The notes beneath the pieces are model-generated. The model was not told the DNA's origin, did no database searches, and was given only the letters and a program-made list of their open reading frames with translations. A DNA stretch of 7,240 nt, from positions 1-7,240 of the forward strand of contig JALNZV010000056.1 of assembly GCA_023229175.1 (NCBI GenBank). Reading direction: 5' to 3'. Made by a program: the position numbers and the translations under genes. Position 1 is the first letter of the stretch, and each line of letters begins with the position of its first letter. Positions 1 to 6,544 of this stretch are shown here, piece after piece. Source of the stretch: Tissierellaceae bacterium. Its GTDB lineage: Bacteria; Bacillota; Clostridia; Tissierellales; Tissierellaceae.

Positions 1-1
1 T

Positions 2-910
2 GCCATATACGATGAAGAAGAAGCGAAGCGGGGAGGATACTCTAACTACTCCTACTGGAAATCCACTTGGAATGTATTTATACAGAATAGGTTGGCAGCA
101 TTTCTTTTGATTTTAATAATTGGTATTTTAATATTTACAATAGTTCAACCATATTTACCCAATCAAAAGTCGCCTATTAAAATACATATAAACGACGAAA
201 ACCAACTACCACTTAAAAACAATCCACCTGACTCGGAATTCTGGTTTGGCACCAACTCCATTGGTCAAGATTTGTGGTCTCGCGTATGGAGCGGATCTAG
301 GACTTCACTTCTCATCGGCATAATAGTAGGTGTGTGGGAAGCAGTTGTAGGTATAACCATAGGTGCATTGTGGGGTTATGTAAGGTGGCTAGACAGGCCG
401 ATTACAGAGATTTACAATATAATAGACAATATACCTAAAACTATAATTCTAATTTTGATGACATATATACTAAAGCCCAGTATGACTACTATGATTATAG
501 CCATTTGTTCAACATCTTGGATAGATATGGCTAGATTTGTCAGAAATCTTACTATAATCATAAGGGATAGGGAATATAACCTTGCCTCAAAATGTCTAGG
601 TACACCAACTTCGAGGATAATCACGAAAAATCTATTGCCTTATTTAGTTTCAGTAATTATGTTGACCATTGCATTGTCGATACCACAAACAATTGGTTAC
701 GAAGTATTTTTGACTTATATAGGTTTAGGGCTTCCCATTAGCACTCCATCCTTAGGGAACCTAATAAACGAGGGAAGGGTCTTGATACTCAACGCATCTC
801 AAAGATATCAGCTCATATTTCCTTCTATTATCATATCGATTATAACTATATCATTCTATATTTTGGGCAATGTGTTTTCTGACGCAGCAGACCCTAAAAA
901 TCACGTTTAG
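2..910 (+). CDS. oppC: Oligopeptide ABC transporter permease OppC (5' end cut off by window edge)
   Basis: This is an inner-membrane permease subunit of an Opp/Dpp-type peptide importer. It would pair with OppB to form the channel and dock onto the OppD/OppF ATPases. The reading frame is open to the left edge with no stop. A TTG at 92 is not the start: in-frame codons before it encode the family's usual cytoplasmic lead-in (YSYWKSTWNVFIQNRLA) just ahead of the first membrane segment, at about residues 31-48 of the visible part. The external loop carries FGTNSIGQDLWSR, matching the FGTD-LGRDLFSR hallmark of DppC/OppC. The EAA loop that contacts the ATPases is at about residues 191-213 (EYNLASKCLGTPTSRI then LLP). 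Several further hydrophobic segments follow, and the C-terminus ends FSDAADPKNHV, also typical. At least 302 residues are visible, so little is missing. oppD follows after 10 bp. OppC versus DppC is decided by the Firmicutes OppD/OppF-like partners; the transported peptide cannot be read from sequence. Confidence 0.93.
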   Translation, partial: AIYDEEEAKRGGYSNYSYWKSTWNVFIQNRLAAFLLILIIGILIFTIVQPYLPNQKSPIKIHINDENQLPLKNNPPDSEFWFGTNSIGQDLWSRVWSGSRTSLLIGIIVGVWEAVVGITIGALWGYVRWLDRPITEIYNIIDNIPKTIILILMTYILKPSMTTMIIAICSTSWIDMARFVRNLTIIIRDREYNLASKCLGTPTSRIITKNLLPYLVSVIMLTIALSIPQTIGYEVFLTYIGLGLPISTPSLGNLINEGRVLILNASQRYQLIFPSIIISIITISFYILGNVFSDAADPKNHV

Positions 911-916
911 GAGGTG
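909..916 (+). promoter_or_regulatory. Ribosome-binding site fixing the oppD start at 921
   Basis: AGGAGGTG is a near-complete anti-16S match, 4 bases before ATG 921, and overlaps the oppC stop codon TAG (908-910). It argues against the in-frame ATG at 870, which lies inside oppC and would add 17 residues unlike any OppD N-terminus. The overlap suggests translational coupling of oppC and oppD. Confidence 0.85.
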
Positions 917-920
917 CGCT

Positions 921-1970
921 ATGGAAGAAAAAGATATTATATTATCGGTCAAAGACTTAGTTATTAAATTTAGATTAAGGGGAGATGTGCTTACGGCTAT
1001 CAGAGAGGCTTCCTTAGACCTTTATGAAGGGGAGAGTTTGGCCATAGTCGGTGAGTCGGGTTCTGGCAAGTCCGTATTTACCAAAAGCTTTATGGGTCTA
1101 CTAGATGGCAATGGATGGATAGACTCAGGAAGTATAATCTTTGATGGGGAGGATCTCTCCAAATATAAGACTGAAAAGCAATGGTTAAAGATTAGGGGAG
1201 AAAAGATAGCCATGGTATTTCAGGACCCCATGACATCACTGAATCCATTAAAATCAATTGGCAAGCAAGTCCTAGAGGCCATAGAGCTGCATCAAGATAT
1301 AAAAGGTGAGAACGCTAGAAAAAAGGTAATTGAAATCCTTGAAGACGTGGGTATCCATGAACCAGAAAAGAGATATAAACAATTTCCTCACGAGTTTTCC
1401 GGGGGCATGAGGCAAAGGGTAGTCATAGCCATTGCCATAGCTTGTAATCCAAAGATATTAATATGCGATGAACCAACTACTGCCCTTGACGTCACCATAC
1501 AGGCACAGATATTGGATTTATTAAAGGCCCTGCAGGAAAAATACAATTTGACCACCATTTACATTACTCATGATTTGGGGGTCGTAGCTAATGTAGCAGA
1601 TAGAATAGCAGTCATGTATGCAGGAGACATAATAGAAATTGGAAAGTGTGAGGAAGTATTTTATAATGGGCAGCATCCATATACATGGGCACTTTTGTCT
1701 TCTTTACCCCAGTTGGGTGTAAAGGGTGAGGACTTATTTTCCATTAAGGGAACGCCGCCAAATCTGTTTTACGACATAAAAGGAGATGCCTTTGCACCGA
1801 GAAATCCAAGGGCGTTGAAAATTGATTTTGTAGAAAGACCTCCGTACTTTTCAGTAAGCCCAACCCATAAGGCAAAGACATGGCTCTTGGACCCTAGGTC
1901 ACCAAAGGTAGAGCCACCTGAATCCATACAAGTTTTGAGGCAGCAATGGGAGGTAGAAAGCAATGGATAG
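921..1970 (+). CDS. oppD: Oligopeptide ABC transporter ATP-binding protein OppD
   Basis: This is a cytoplasmic ATPase, 349 residues from ATG 921, that with OppF powers peptide import. Visible motifs: Walker A GESGSGKS (residues 44-51), Q-loop VFQDP (99-103), signature FSGGMRQR (159-166), Walker B ILICDEP (179-185), D-loop ALD (188-190) and switch His217 in ITHD. The C-terminal oligopeptide-transporter extension reads IKGTPPNLF, then GDAFAPRNPRALKIDF, then TWLLDP. This GDAFAPRN form matches, from memory, Bacillus/Lactococcus-type OppD. It lacks the cysteines that in many DppD/OppD homologues hold an iron-sulfur cluster in this extension. The gene begins 10 bp after oppC and overlaps oppF by 8 bp, as expected for a co-translated ATPase pair. 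Length and motifs are complete, with no sign of decay. Confidence 0.96.
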   Translation: MEEKDIILSVKDLVIKFRLRGDVLTAIREASLDLYEGESLAIVGESGSGKSVFTKSFMGLLDGNGWIDSGSIIFDGEDLSKYKTEKQWLKIRGEKIAMVFQDPMTSLNPLKSIGKQVLEAIELHQDIKGENARKKVIEILEDVGIHEPEKRYKQFPHEFSGGMRQRVVIAIAIACNPKILICDEPTTALDVTIQAQILDLLKALQEKYNLTTIYITHDLGVVANVADRIAVMYAGDIIEIGKCEEVFYNGQHPYTWALLSSLPQLGVKGEDLFSIKGTPPNLFYDIKGDAFAPRNPRALKIDFVERPPYFSVSPTHKAKTWLLDPRSPKVEPPESIQVLRQQWEVESNG

Positions 1971-2928
1971 AAAGAGCAAAGAAATACTTCTAGAGGTTAA
2001 AAATCTTAGGGTTGAATTTGGCAAGAGGAAGAAAAATAAATTTGTAGCTGTAAAGGACGTAAGTTTTCATATATATAAGGGAGAAACTTTTGGGTTAGTA
2101 GGAGAATCGGGCTCAGGTAAAACTACCATAGGCAGAGCAATTATCCGCCTAAACGAAACAGCTGGTGGGGAGATTTTTTTCGATGGCAAAAAAATCAACG
2201 GTAAAATAGACAAGGGATTAGATAAGGAAATAACTAGAAGAATTCAGATGATATTTCAGGATCCCATGGCATCCCTCAACGAAAGGGCAAAGGTTGACTA
2301 TATAGTGTCCGAGGGTTTATATAATCTTAAAAACTACAGAGATGAAAAAGAGAGAAAAGAAAAGGTGGAAAAAGCATTACTAGATGTAGGATTGCTTCCA
2401 GAATTTCTTAGCCGCTTTCCCCATGAGTTTTCAGGTGGGCAAAGGCAGAGAATTGGAGTAGCCAGATCCATAGTAATGGAACCTGAACTGATAATAGCTG
2501 ATGAACCAATATCGGCTTTGGACGTATCCATTAGGGCACAAGTATTAAACTTGATGTCCGAACTTCAAAAAAAGAAGGGATTGACTTACTTATTTATTGC
2601 CCACGATTTATCTGTGGTTAGGTTTATAACCGATAGGGTGGCAGTCATATATAAGGGAGAAATAGTGGAGTTGGCAGCTACTGAAAAACTATATAAGCAT
2701 CCACTTCATCCATATACTAGGGCCTTGTTCTCAGCAATTCCCCATCCAGATCCGAGGAAAGAAAGGGCTAAAGTCCTGGAAATCTATGACCCTAGTCGCC
2801 ATGACTACGAAAACAATCCACCAAAATGGGTAGAAATAGAGCCAGAGCATTTTGTACTGGCCAATGAAAGTGAATTGGAGGCATATAGGGAAAGGCTTAA
2901 GAGTCCAGATGAGAGCTATTCTCTGTAA
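1963..2928 (+). CDS. oppF: Oligopeptide ABC transporter ATP-binding protein OppF
   Basis: This is the second cytoplasmic ATPase of the importer, 321 residues. Visible motifs: Walker A GESGSGKT (47-54), Q-loop IFQDP (97-101), signature FSGGQRQR (156-163), Walker B LIIADEP (176-182), D-loop ALD (185-187) and switch His214 in IAHD. The C-terminal stretch LHPYTRALFSAIPHPDP, followed by a YDPS motif and an EPEHFVLA motif, is typical of Firmicutes OppF and separates it from the shorter nickel or dipeptide versions. GGGAGGT (1948-1954) sits 8 bases before ATG 1963, and the start lies inside the end of oppD. All catalytic motifs are intact. A two-ATPase arrangement is normal for this family. Confidence 0.96.
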   Translation: MDRKSKEILLEVKNLRVEFGKRKKNKFVAVKDVSFHIYKGETFGLVGESGSGKTTIGRAIIRLNETAGGEIFFDGKKINGKIDKGLDKEITRRIQMIFQDPMASLNERAKVDYIVSEGLYNLKNYRDEKERKEKVEKALLDVGLLPEFLSRFPHEFSGGQRQRIGVARSIVMEPELIIADEPISALDVSIRAQVLNLMSELQKKKGLTYLFIAHDLSVVRFITDRVAVIYKGEIVELAATEKLYKHPLHPYTRALFSAIPHPDPRKERAKVLEIYDPSRHDYENNPPKWVEIEPEHFVLANESELEAYRERLKSPDESYSL

Positions 2929-2945
2929 ATAGTAGGGGTGATAAA

Positions 2946-3710
2946 ATGATTGATCTTATTATGGAGGAAGCGAAGAAATTCCAAGGTGAAATATCCATAG
3001 TACTGAAGGACCTAAAAAGCGGCAAGTGGATAATTAAGTTTGAAGAAGATAAGGTATATCCCTCTGCAAGCTTGATAAAGGTTCCAATAATGATAGAGGC
3101 ACTTTGCCAAGTAAAGGAAAAGAAACTTGGGCTTTACGATAGAATTGAAATAAAGAAAGAAGACAGAGTAGATTACAGCATAGTATCAGATTTGACCATT
3201 GGAGAATACAGTCTACAGGATCTTATCACTTTAATGATAATAGTAAGCGACAATACGGCTACAAATGTCCTAATAGATATATTGGGGTTCAATGAGATTA
3301 ACAGCAGATTAGAAGTTCTCAATTGTCATCATACTAAGTTACAAAGAAAGATGTTAGATTTTGATATGGCAAGAAAGGGCAAGGACAATTTTACTTCTGC
3401 TGGGGATATGGCATCGCTTATGGAGGGAATTTACGATAATAGTATTTTAGGCACTGAGTATTCACGTATCGCAGTAGATATACTGCTCAAGCAGAAATAC
3501 AAGGATAAATTGGGCAGGTATATTTCTGAGGATATATCCATAGCCCATAAGACAGGAGAGTTAAGCAAAGTCAGCCACGATGTAGGCATATTCTATTTAG
3601 ATAATATCCATTATCTGATTGGCGTATTGACAAAGGACGTAGACAGCGTCCTCGGGCAAAGGACCATAGGCAATATTTCTAAAATAATATATGAATATGA
3701 AGTTAAATAA
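2946..3710 (+). CDS. Cytoplasmic serine hydrolase of the penicillin-binding/class A beta-lactamase fold
   Basis: This 254-residue protein has the three active-site motifs of serine penicillin-recognising enzymes in the right order and spacing: SLIK with nucleophile Ser42 and Lys45, SDN (101-103), and KTG (202-204, in AHKTGELSKVSHDVG). The layout is that of the PenP/beta-lactamase2 group. Two features argue against a resistance beta-lactamase. There is no signal peptide or lipobox; the protein starts with polar MIDLIMEEAKKFQGE. The omega-loop region (about 134-151) has DFD and KDN but no ExxLN with the deacylating Glu166. AGGGGTG (2934-2940) sits 5 bases before ATG 2946, 17 bp after oppF, so it is part of the opp operon. 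A role in cleaving imported D-amino-acid-containing or other peptides is inferred from the neighbours. The substrate is unknown, and a peptide amidase or esterase would fit equally well. Confidence 0.85.
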   Translation: MIDLIMEEAKKFQGEISIVLKDLKSGKWIIKFEEDKVYPSASLIKVPIMIEALCQVKEKKLGLYDRIEIKKEDRVDYSIVSDLTIGEYSLQDLITLMIIVSDNTATNVLIDILGFNEINSRLEVLNCHHTKLQRKMLDFDMARKGKDNFTSAGDMASLMEGIYDNSILGTEYSRIAVDILLKQKYKDKLGRYISEDISIAHKTGELSKVSHDVGIFYLDNIHYLIGVLTKDVDSVLGQRTIGNISKIIYEYEVK

Positions 3711-3724
3711 CAAGTAAAAGTGAA

Positions 3725-3736
3725 GGGAGAAGTGAT
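3725..3736 (+). promoter_or_regulatory. Ribosome-binding region favouring a TTG start at 3741
   Basis: GGGAGAAGTGAT contains a purine core and an extended GTGAT, like the GGTGAT before ATG 2946, and ends 4 bases before TTG 3741. An in-frame GTG at 3720 has no purine-rich site upstream, and a GTG at 3732 lies within this site. The TTG is therefore preferred, though only protein evidence would settle it. Confidence 0.6.
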
Positions 3737-3740
3737 AAAT

Positions 3741-4559
3741 TTGAGTATACCTAGTTGGGGAATATTGGTGAAACCAGTTGTACCTATTAATTTGCACCCC
3801 AAGTTTGACAGCGTACTGGCTGACGAAGGCCTATACGGTATGATGGTGAAAATCCTAGAAGATAAGGGAGATGGATGGTACTATATAGAGACATCCTATG
3901 ACTATAATGGATATATACATAAATCAAATATCATAACAGATGAAAAGATGGTTGAAAGATGGAAGTCCGAGGCAGATAAGGTAATCTACGGTTCTTTGGC
4001 AGATGTACTGCCAGAGGCAAAATTTCAGGGATATATAAAAACAACCTTAACAAGAGGTGCAACTATAATAGTTACTGGCGAAGAAAAGGAGAAGTGGACA
4101 GAAATATTGATGGCGGACAATACAACAGGGTGGGTGAGAAGTGATTTCATAGGTCCAAAGATAGAGATTTATGATAAAGATGACCAGGTGAGTCTGAGAA
4201 AATCCTTAGTTGATGCGGCAATGTCGTATATGGGTACCCAGTATAGATGGGGAGGGAAAAGTCCTCTTGGCATCGACTGTTCAGGTCTTTGTTCCATATC
4301 GTACCTATTAAATGGAATTATAATATATAGGGATGCTCAAAGGAAGGACCAATACATGAAACAAATATCCAGAGAAGAAATGAAGCCTGGGGATTTAATC
4401 TTCTTTCCTGGACATGTGGCAATGTATATGGGAGATGATAAATACGTTCACTCTAGCTCCAATAACGATGGAGTAGATATCAACAGCCTAAATCCAAAGG
4501 ATAAAAATTATAACGATTATTTGGCAAAAAATATAACTGATATTGGAACAATTTTCTAA
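3741..4559 (+). CDS. SH3b-NlpC/P60 cysteine peptidase, YkfC-like gamma-D-glutamyl-diamino acid endopeptidase
   Basis: This is a 272-residue protein if it begins at TTG 3741 (279 from GTG 3720). The N-terminal half holds two SH3b-like segments: about 8-65, with DEGLYG, GDGWYYIETSYDYNGYI, and about 90-138, ending TTGWVRSDFIGP. The C-terminal NlpC/P60 domain (about 150-272) has RWGGKSPLGIDCSGL with nucleophile Cys180, MKPGDLIFFPGHVAMY with His225, and YVHSSS with His237 as the usual third residue. This architecture is that of Bacillus YkfC, which cleaves the gamma-D-Glu to diamino acid bond of murein peptides with a free N-terminal L-Ala and uses an SH3b domain to recognise that end. No signal peptide or membrane segment is present, so action on imported peptides in the cytoplasm is likely. 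It is the last gene of the opp operon, 30 bp after the serine hydrolase. Fold and catalytic residues are firm; exact specificity is by analogy. Confidence 0.9.
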   Translation: MSIPSWGILVKPVVPINLHPKFDSVLADEGLYGMMVKILEDKGDGWYYIETSYDYNGYIHKSNIITDEKMVERWKSEADKVIYGSLADVLPEAKFQGYIKTTLTRGATIIVTGEEKEKWTEILMADNTTGWVRSDFIGPKIEIYDKDDQVSLRKSLVDAAMSYMGTQYRWGGKSPLGIDCSGLCSISYLLNGIIIYRDAQRKDQYMKQISREEMKPGDLIFFPGHVAMYMGDDKYVHSSSNNDGVDINSLNPKDKNYNDYLAKNITDIGTIF

Positions 4560-4587
4560 GACCTTGAAATTCGAGGTCTTTTTATTT
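4558..4587 (+). terminator. Intrinsic terminator of the opp/peptidase operon
   Basis: AAGACCT (4558-4564) pairs perfectly with AGGTCTT (4574-4580). The stem extends inward by a T-G wobble and a G-C pair around an AAATT loop, and is followed by TTTTATTTT-type U-rich sequence. The left arm begins within the TAA stop of the NlpC/P60 gene (4557-4559). It separates this operon from the regulator gene. Confidence 0.88.
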
Positions 4588-4613
4588 TCCAAAGGCTGTT
4601 TATGTAGTATAAT
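4586..4613 (+). promoter_or_regulatory. Sigma-A-like promoter of the sigma-54 activator gene
   Basis: A perfect -10 box TATAAT lies at 4608-4613, with a weaker -35 TTTCCA (4586-4591, four of six consensus bases) 16 bp upstream. It is placed just after the terminator U-run and about 38 bp before ATG 4651, with RBS AAGGGTGA (4639-4646) in between. This implies the activator is transcribed on its own by housekeeping polymerase. Confidence 0.65.
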
Positions 4614-4650
4614 CTTTGTAAGAGACAAATAAAAATACAAGGGTGAGATT

Positions 4651-6510
4651 ATGGCTTTTGAATCGGAATACTATGTAAAGATGTTTACTGACATGATGTC
4701 AGAGGGCTTTATTGTCATAGACAGCCAAGGTAAAATAAAGATCTACAATGATAAGGCTAAAGAGATATTCGGCATAGCAAATACCCAAAGAATTAGCCAT
4801 CACAAGGGGAAAATTGAGGAAGGGGACATAGTCATAATAGCCGACAACTCCATTGGTCAGGACGATGGCAATTTAGATGGAAAGTCCTTGGAGGTCCTAG
4901 GGGTGAAAAACCCTAAGGTTAAAGAAGGGGATGCACTTATAGCCATTGGTACCTATGGTGCAGAGGGGGATTTCAAGCCCATCATTAAATTTCTAAGAAA
5001 AGGTCACAAAGAGGAGAAGTTGACTGTAGATGAGACAATAATGGGAATGGATATCAAAGTAGAAATAGATTTTGCCAATAGATTTATCACCATATGGGTC
5101 GAAGGTGTGGAATATAGAATGCTTTATTTAAACGCCATAGGTCATATGGTGGTATTAGATGGGCAATCCCTAGAAATGAAATTTTATCAGGCCCATGGAT
5201 ATACAGCCCGAGGTGAAAGCGTAAATGACCTTCTAAGGGGCAATACATATATGGCTAAGGGAGAAGGAACGGAAATCCTAGATGTCTTGGGCAAGGATAT
5301 ATTTGAAATACATAAATCTGATTCAATGATACAACAGTTTCTCAACGTCGCCATGGGAAAAGACATAATCTATATAGATCAGTTCGAAGAAATAAATGGC
5401 ATACCCACAATGTGTACCTTACTGCCTGTAGAACAAGGTGGAAGGAGAATAGGGGCAGCCCTCAAGGTTGAAGACATATCTCAGATAAAAAAGGCTATAT
5501 CAGAAAGGGACTATGCAATAAATAAACTAGAGCAAGCGGAAAATCTACTGTTAGATGAAAAGGTTTTAAACAAGGCATTCCCCAATTTTTCAGGCAATAG
5601 CCAGCAAATAGACGAGATAAAGAGGATGGCCTTAAAGGCGTCAAAGACAAATTCAAATGTCCTAATCTTAGGTGAAAGTGGAACTGGAAAAAGTATCTTG
5701 GCCAGGGGAATACACGAGAATAGCAAATACAAAGACAAGCCGTTTATCTATGTAAATTGCGGTGCCATACCAGATAATCTTCTGGAGTCAGAGCTCTTTG
5801 GTTACGAAAAAGGGGCATTTACTGGGGCTCATTCCCAAGGCAAAAAGGGATTTTTTGAAATAGCAGATGGAGGGACTTTGTTTCTGGATGAAATAGGCGA
5901 TATACCCCTAAGCCTTCAGGGTAAGCTTTTAGAAGCTATACAGGAAAAGAGCTTCTATCGAGTAGGAGGTATTGAGAGGATAAGGGTTAATATACGCATT
6001 GTCTCCGCGACAAATAAAAATCTAGAAGAAGAAATGTTAAAGGGGCATTTTAGAGAAGAGTTGTACTATAGAATTAATGTGTTTCCCATATGGATTCCGC
6101 CCTTAAGGGAAAGGAAGCAGGATATTATACCTTTGGTAGATTTTTTACTCCCCAAAATATGCGATGAATTGGGGACAAAAAATAAGAGAATATCAAGTGA
6201 AGCAAAAAACCTATTATTGAGGTATGATTGGCCTGGAAACATTAGGGAGTTGGAAAATATACTGGAAAGGGCCGTAAATTTATCAGAAGGAAACAACATT
6301 CTGTCAAGGCATATAGCCATAGGTAATAGGGGTTCTGAAGAAAGACAGGAACATATAATAGAATTAAAAAAATACTTAGAGGTTCAGGAAAAAAAGGCAA
6401 TAGAAAAGGCTTTGGATTACTATGGAGGGAACAAAAGAAAGGCCATGGAGGTATTAAAGATTAGCAAGACCACATTTTATGAGAAACTAAAGAAATATGG
6501 GATTAAATAG
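4651..6510 (+). CDS. Sigma-54-dependent transcriptional activator with an interrupted PAS sensor
   Basis: This is a 619-residue enhancer-binding protein that would remodel sigma-54 RNA polymerase using ATP. The AAA+ domain spans about 313-545: Walker A GESGTGKS (341-348), the sigma-54-contacting GAFTGA loop (388-393, intact), Walker B TLFLDE (409-414), FREELYYRINVFPI with arginine-finger candidates (467-480), PPLRERKQDI (483-492) and WPGNIREL (527-534). A Fis-type helix-turn-helix occupies about 583-617 (GGNKRKAMEVLKISKTTFYEKL). The sensory part starts as a PAS domain (about 5-42, FIVIDSQGKIKIYNDKAKEIFGI) and resumes as the second half of a PAS domain (about 209-279, LGKDIFEI ... INGIPTMCTLLPV ... 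GAALKVEDIS). About 165 residues that I do not recognise lie between. A probable coiled linker (280-304) joins sensor to AAA+. There is no response-regulator receiver domain, so ligand sensing is expected. The likely target is the adjacent opp/peptidase operon, inferred from position only. Confidence 0.95.
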   Translation: MAFESEYYVKMFTDMMSEGFIVIDSQGKIKIYNDKAKEIFGIANTQRISHHKGKIEEGDIVIIADNSIGQDDGNLDGKSLEVLGVKNPKVKEGDALIAIGTYGAEGDFKPIIKFLRKGHKEEKLTVDETIMGMDIKVEIDFANRFITIWVEGVEYRMLYLNAIGHMVVLDGQSLEMKFYQAHGYTARGESVNDLLRGNTYMAKGEGTEILDVLGKDIFEIHKSDSMIQQFLNVAMGKDIIYIDQFEEINGIPTMCTLLPVEQGGRRIGAALKVEDISQIKKAISERDYAINKLEQAENLLLDEKVLNKAFPNFSGNSQQIDEIKRMALKASKTNSNVLILGESGTGKSILARGIHENSKYKDKPFIYVNCGAIPDNLLESELFGYEKGAFTGAHSQGKKGFFEIADGGTLFLDEIGDIPLSLQGKLLEAIQEKSFYRVGGIERIRVNIRIVSATNKNLEEEMLKGHFREELYYRINVFPIWIPPLRERKQDIIPLVDFLLPKICDELGTKNKRISSEAKNLLLRYDWPGNIRELENILERAVNLSEGNNILSRHIAIGNRGSEERQEHIIELKKYLEVQEKKAIEKALDYYGGNKRKAMEVLKISKTTFYEKLKKYGIK

Positions 6511-6534
6511 CCAGTAACTCTTCCATATATTTTT
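6495..6534 (+). terminator. Possible weak intrinsic terminator after the activator gene
   Basis: ATATGGGA (6495-6502) pairs with TTCCATAT (6521-6528), with one G-T wobble, across an 18-nt loop, and a T5 run follows at 6530-6534. The stem is AT-rich and the loop large, so termination may be partial. It overlaps the activator's last codons and stop. Confidence 0.35.
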
Positions 6535-6544
6535 GCATAGTATA
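6517..6544 (+). promoter_or_regulatory. Candidate sporulation (sigma-K/sigma-E type) promoter of the LysM gene
   Basis: CATAGTATA at 6536-6544 fits the mother-cell -10 pattern CATANNNTA exactly. An AC dinucleotide (6517-6518), the core of the sigma-K -35 element, lies 17 bp upstream. Transcription would start near 6551, leaving room for the ribosome-binding site AAGGGTGG (6566-6573). The -35 element carries little information, so this is a suggestion, not an assignment. A sigma-A reading using TATATT (6541-6546) lacks a properly spaced -35. Confidence 0.35.

Noticed and set aside
92..94. TTG as the translation start of oppC
   Set aside because: The frame stays open to the left edge and encodes a family-typical SYWKSTWN...NRLA lead-in before the first membrane helix; there is no ribosome-binding site before the TTG.
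412..624. Reverse-strand open frame within oppC
   Set aside because: It is fully inside a conserved permease gene, has no recognisable domain and no plausible ribosome-binding site; it is a shadow frame.
870..920. ATG at 870 as an upstream start for oppD
   Set aside because: It lies inside oppC with no Shine-Dalgarno sequence and adds 17 non-conserved residues, whereas AGGAGGTG sits directly before ATG 921.
2946..3710. Antibiotic-resistance beta-lactamase
   Set aside because: There is no export signal and no ExxLN motif, and the gene is embedded in a peptide-transport operon, so the resistance label is not supported.
3597..3802. Two reverse-strand open frames across the serine hydrolase/NlpC-P60 junction
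   Set aside because: They overlap each other and two well-supported forward genes; their sequences look like translated AT-rich antisense.
6066..6320. Reverse-strand open frame within the sigma-54 activator
   Set aside because: It is antisense to strongly conserved AAA+ motifs, and its protein has no family features.
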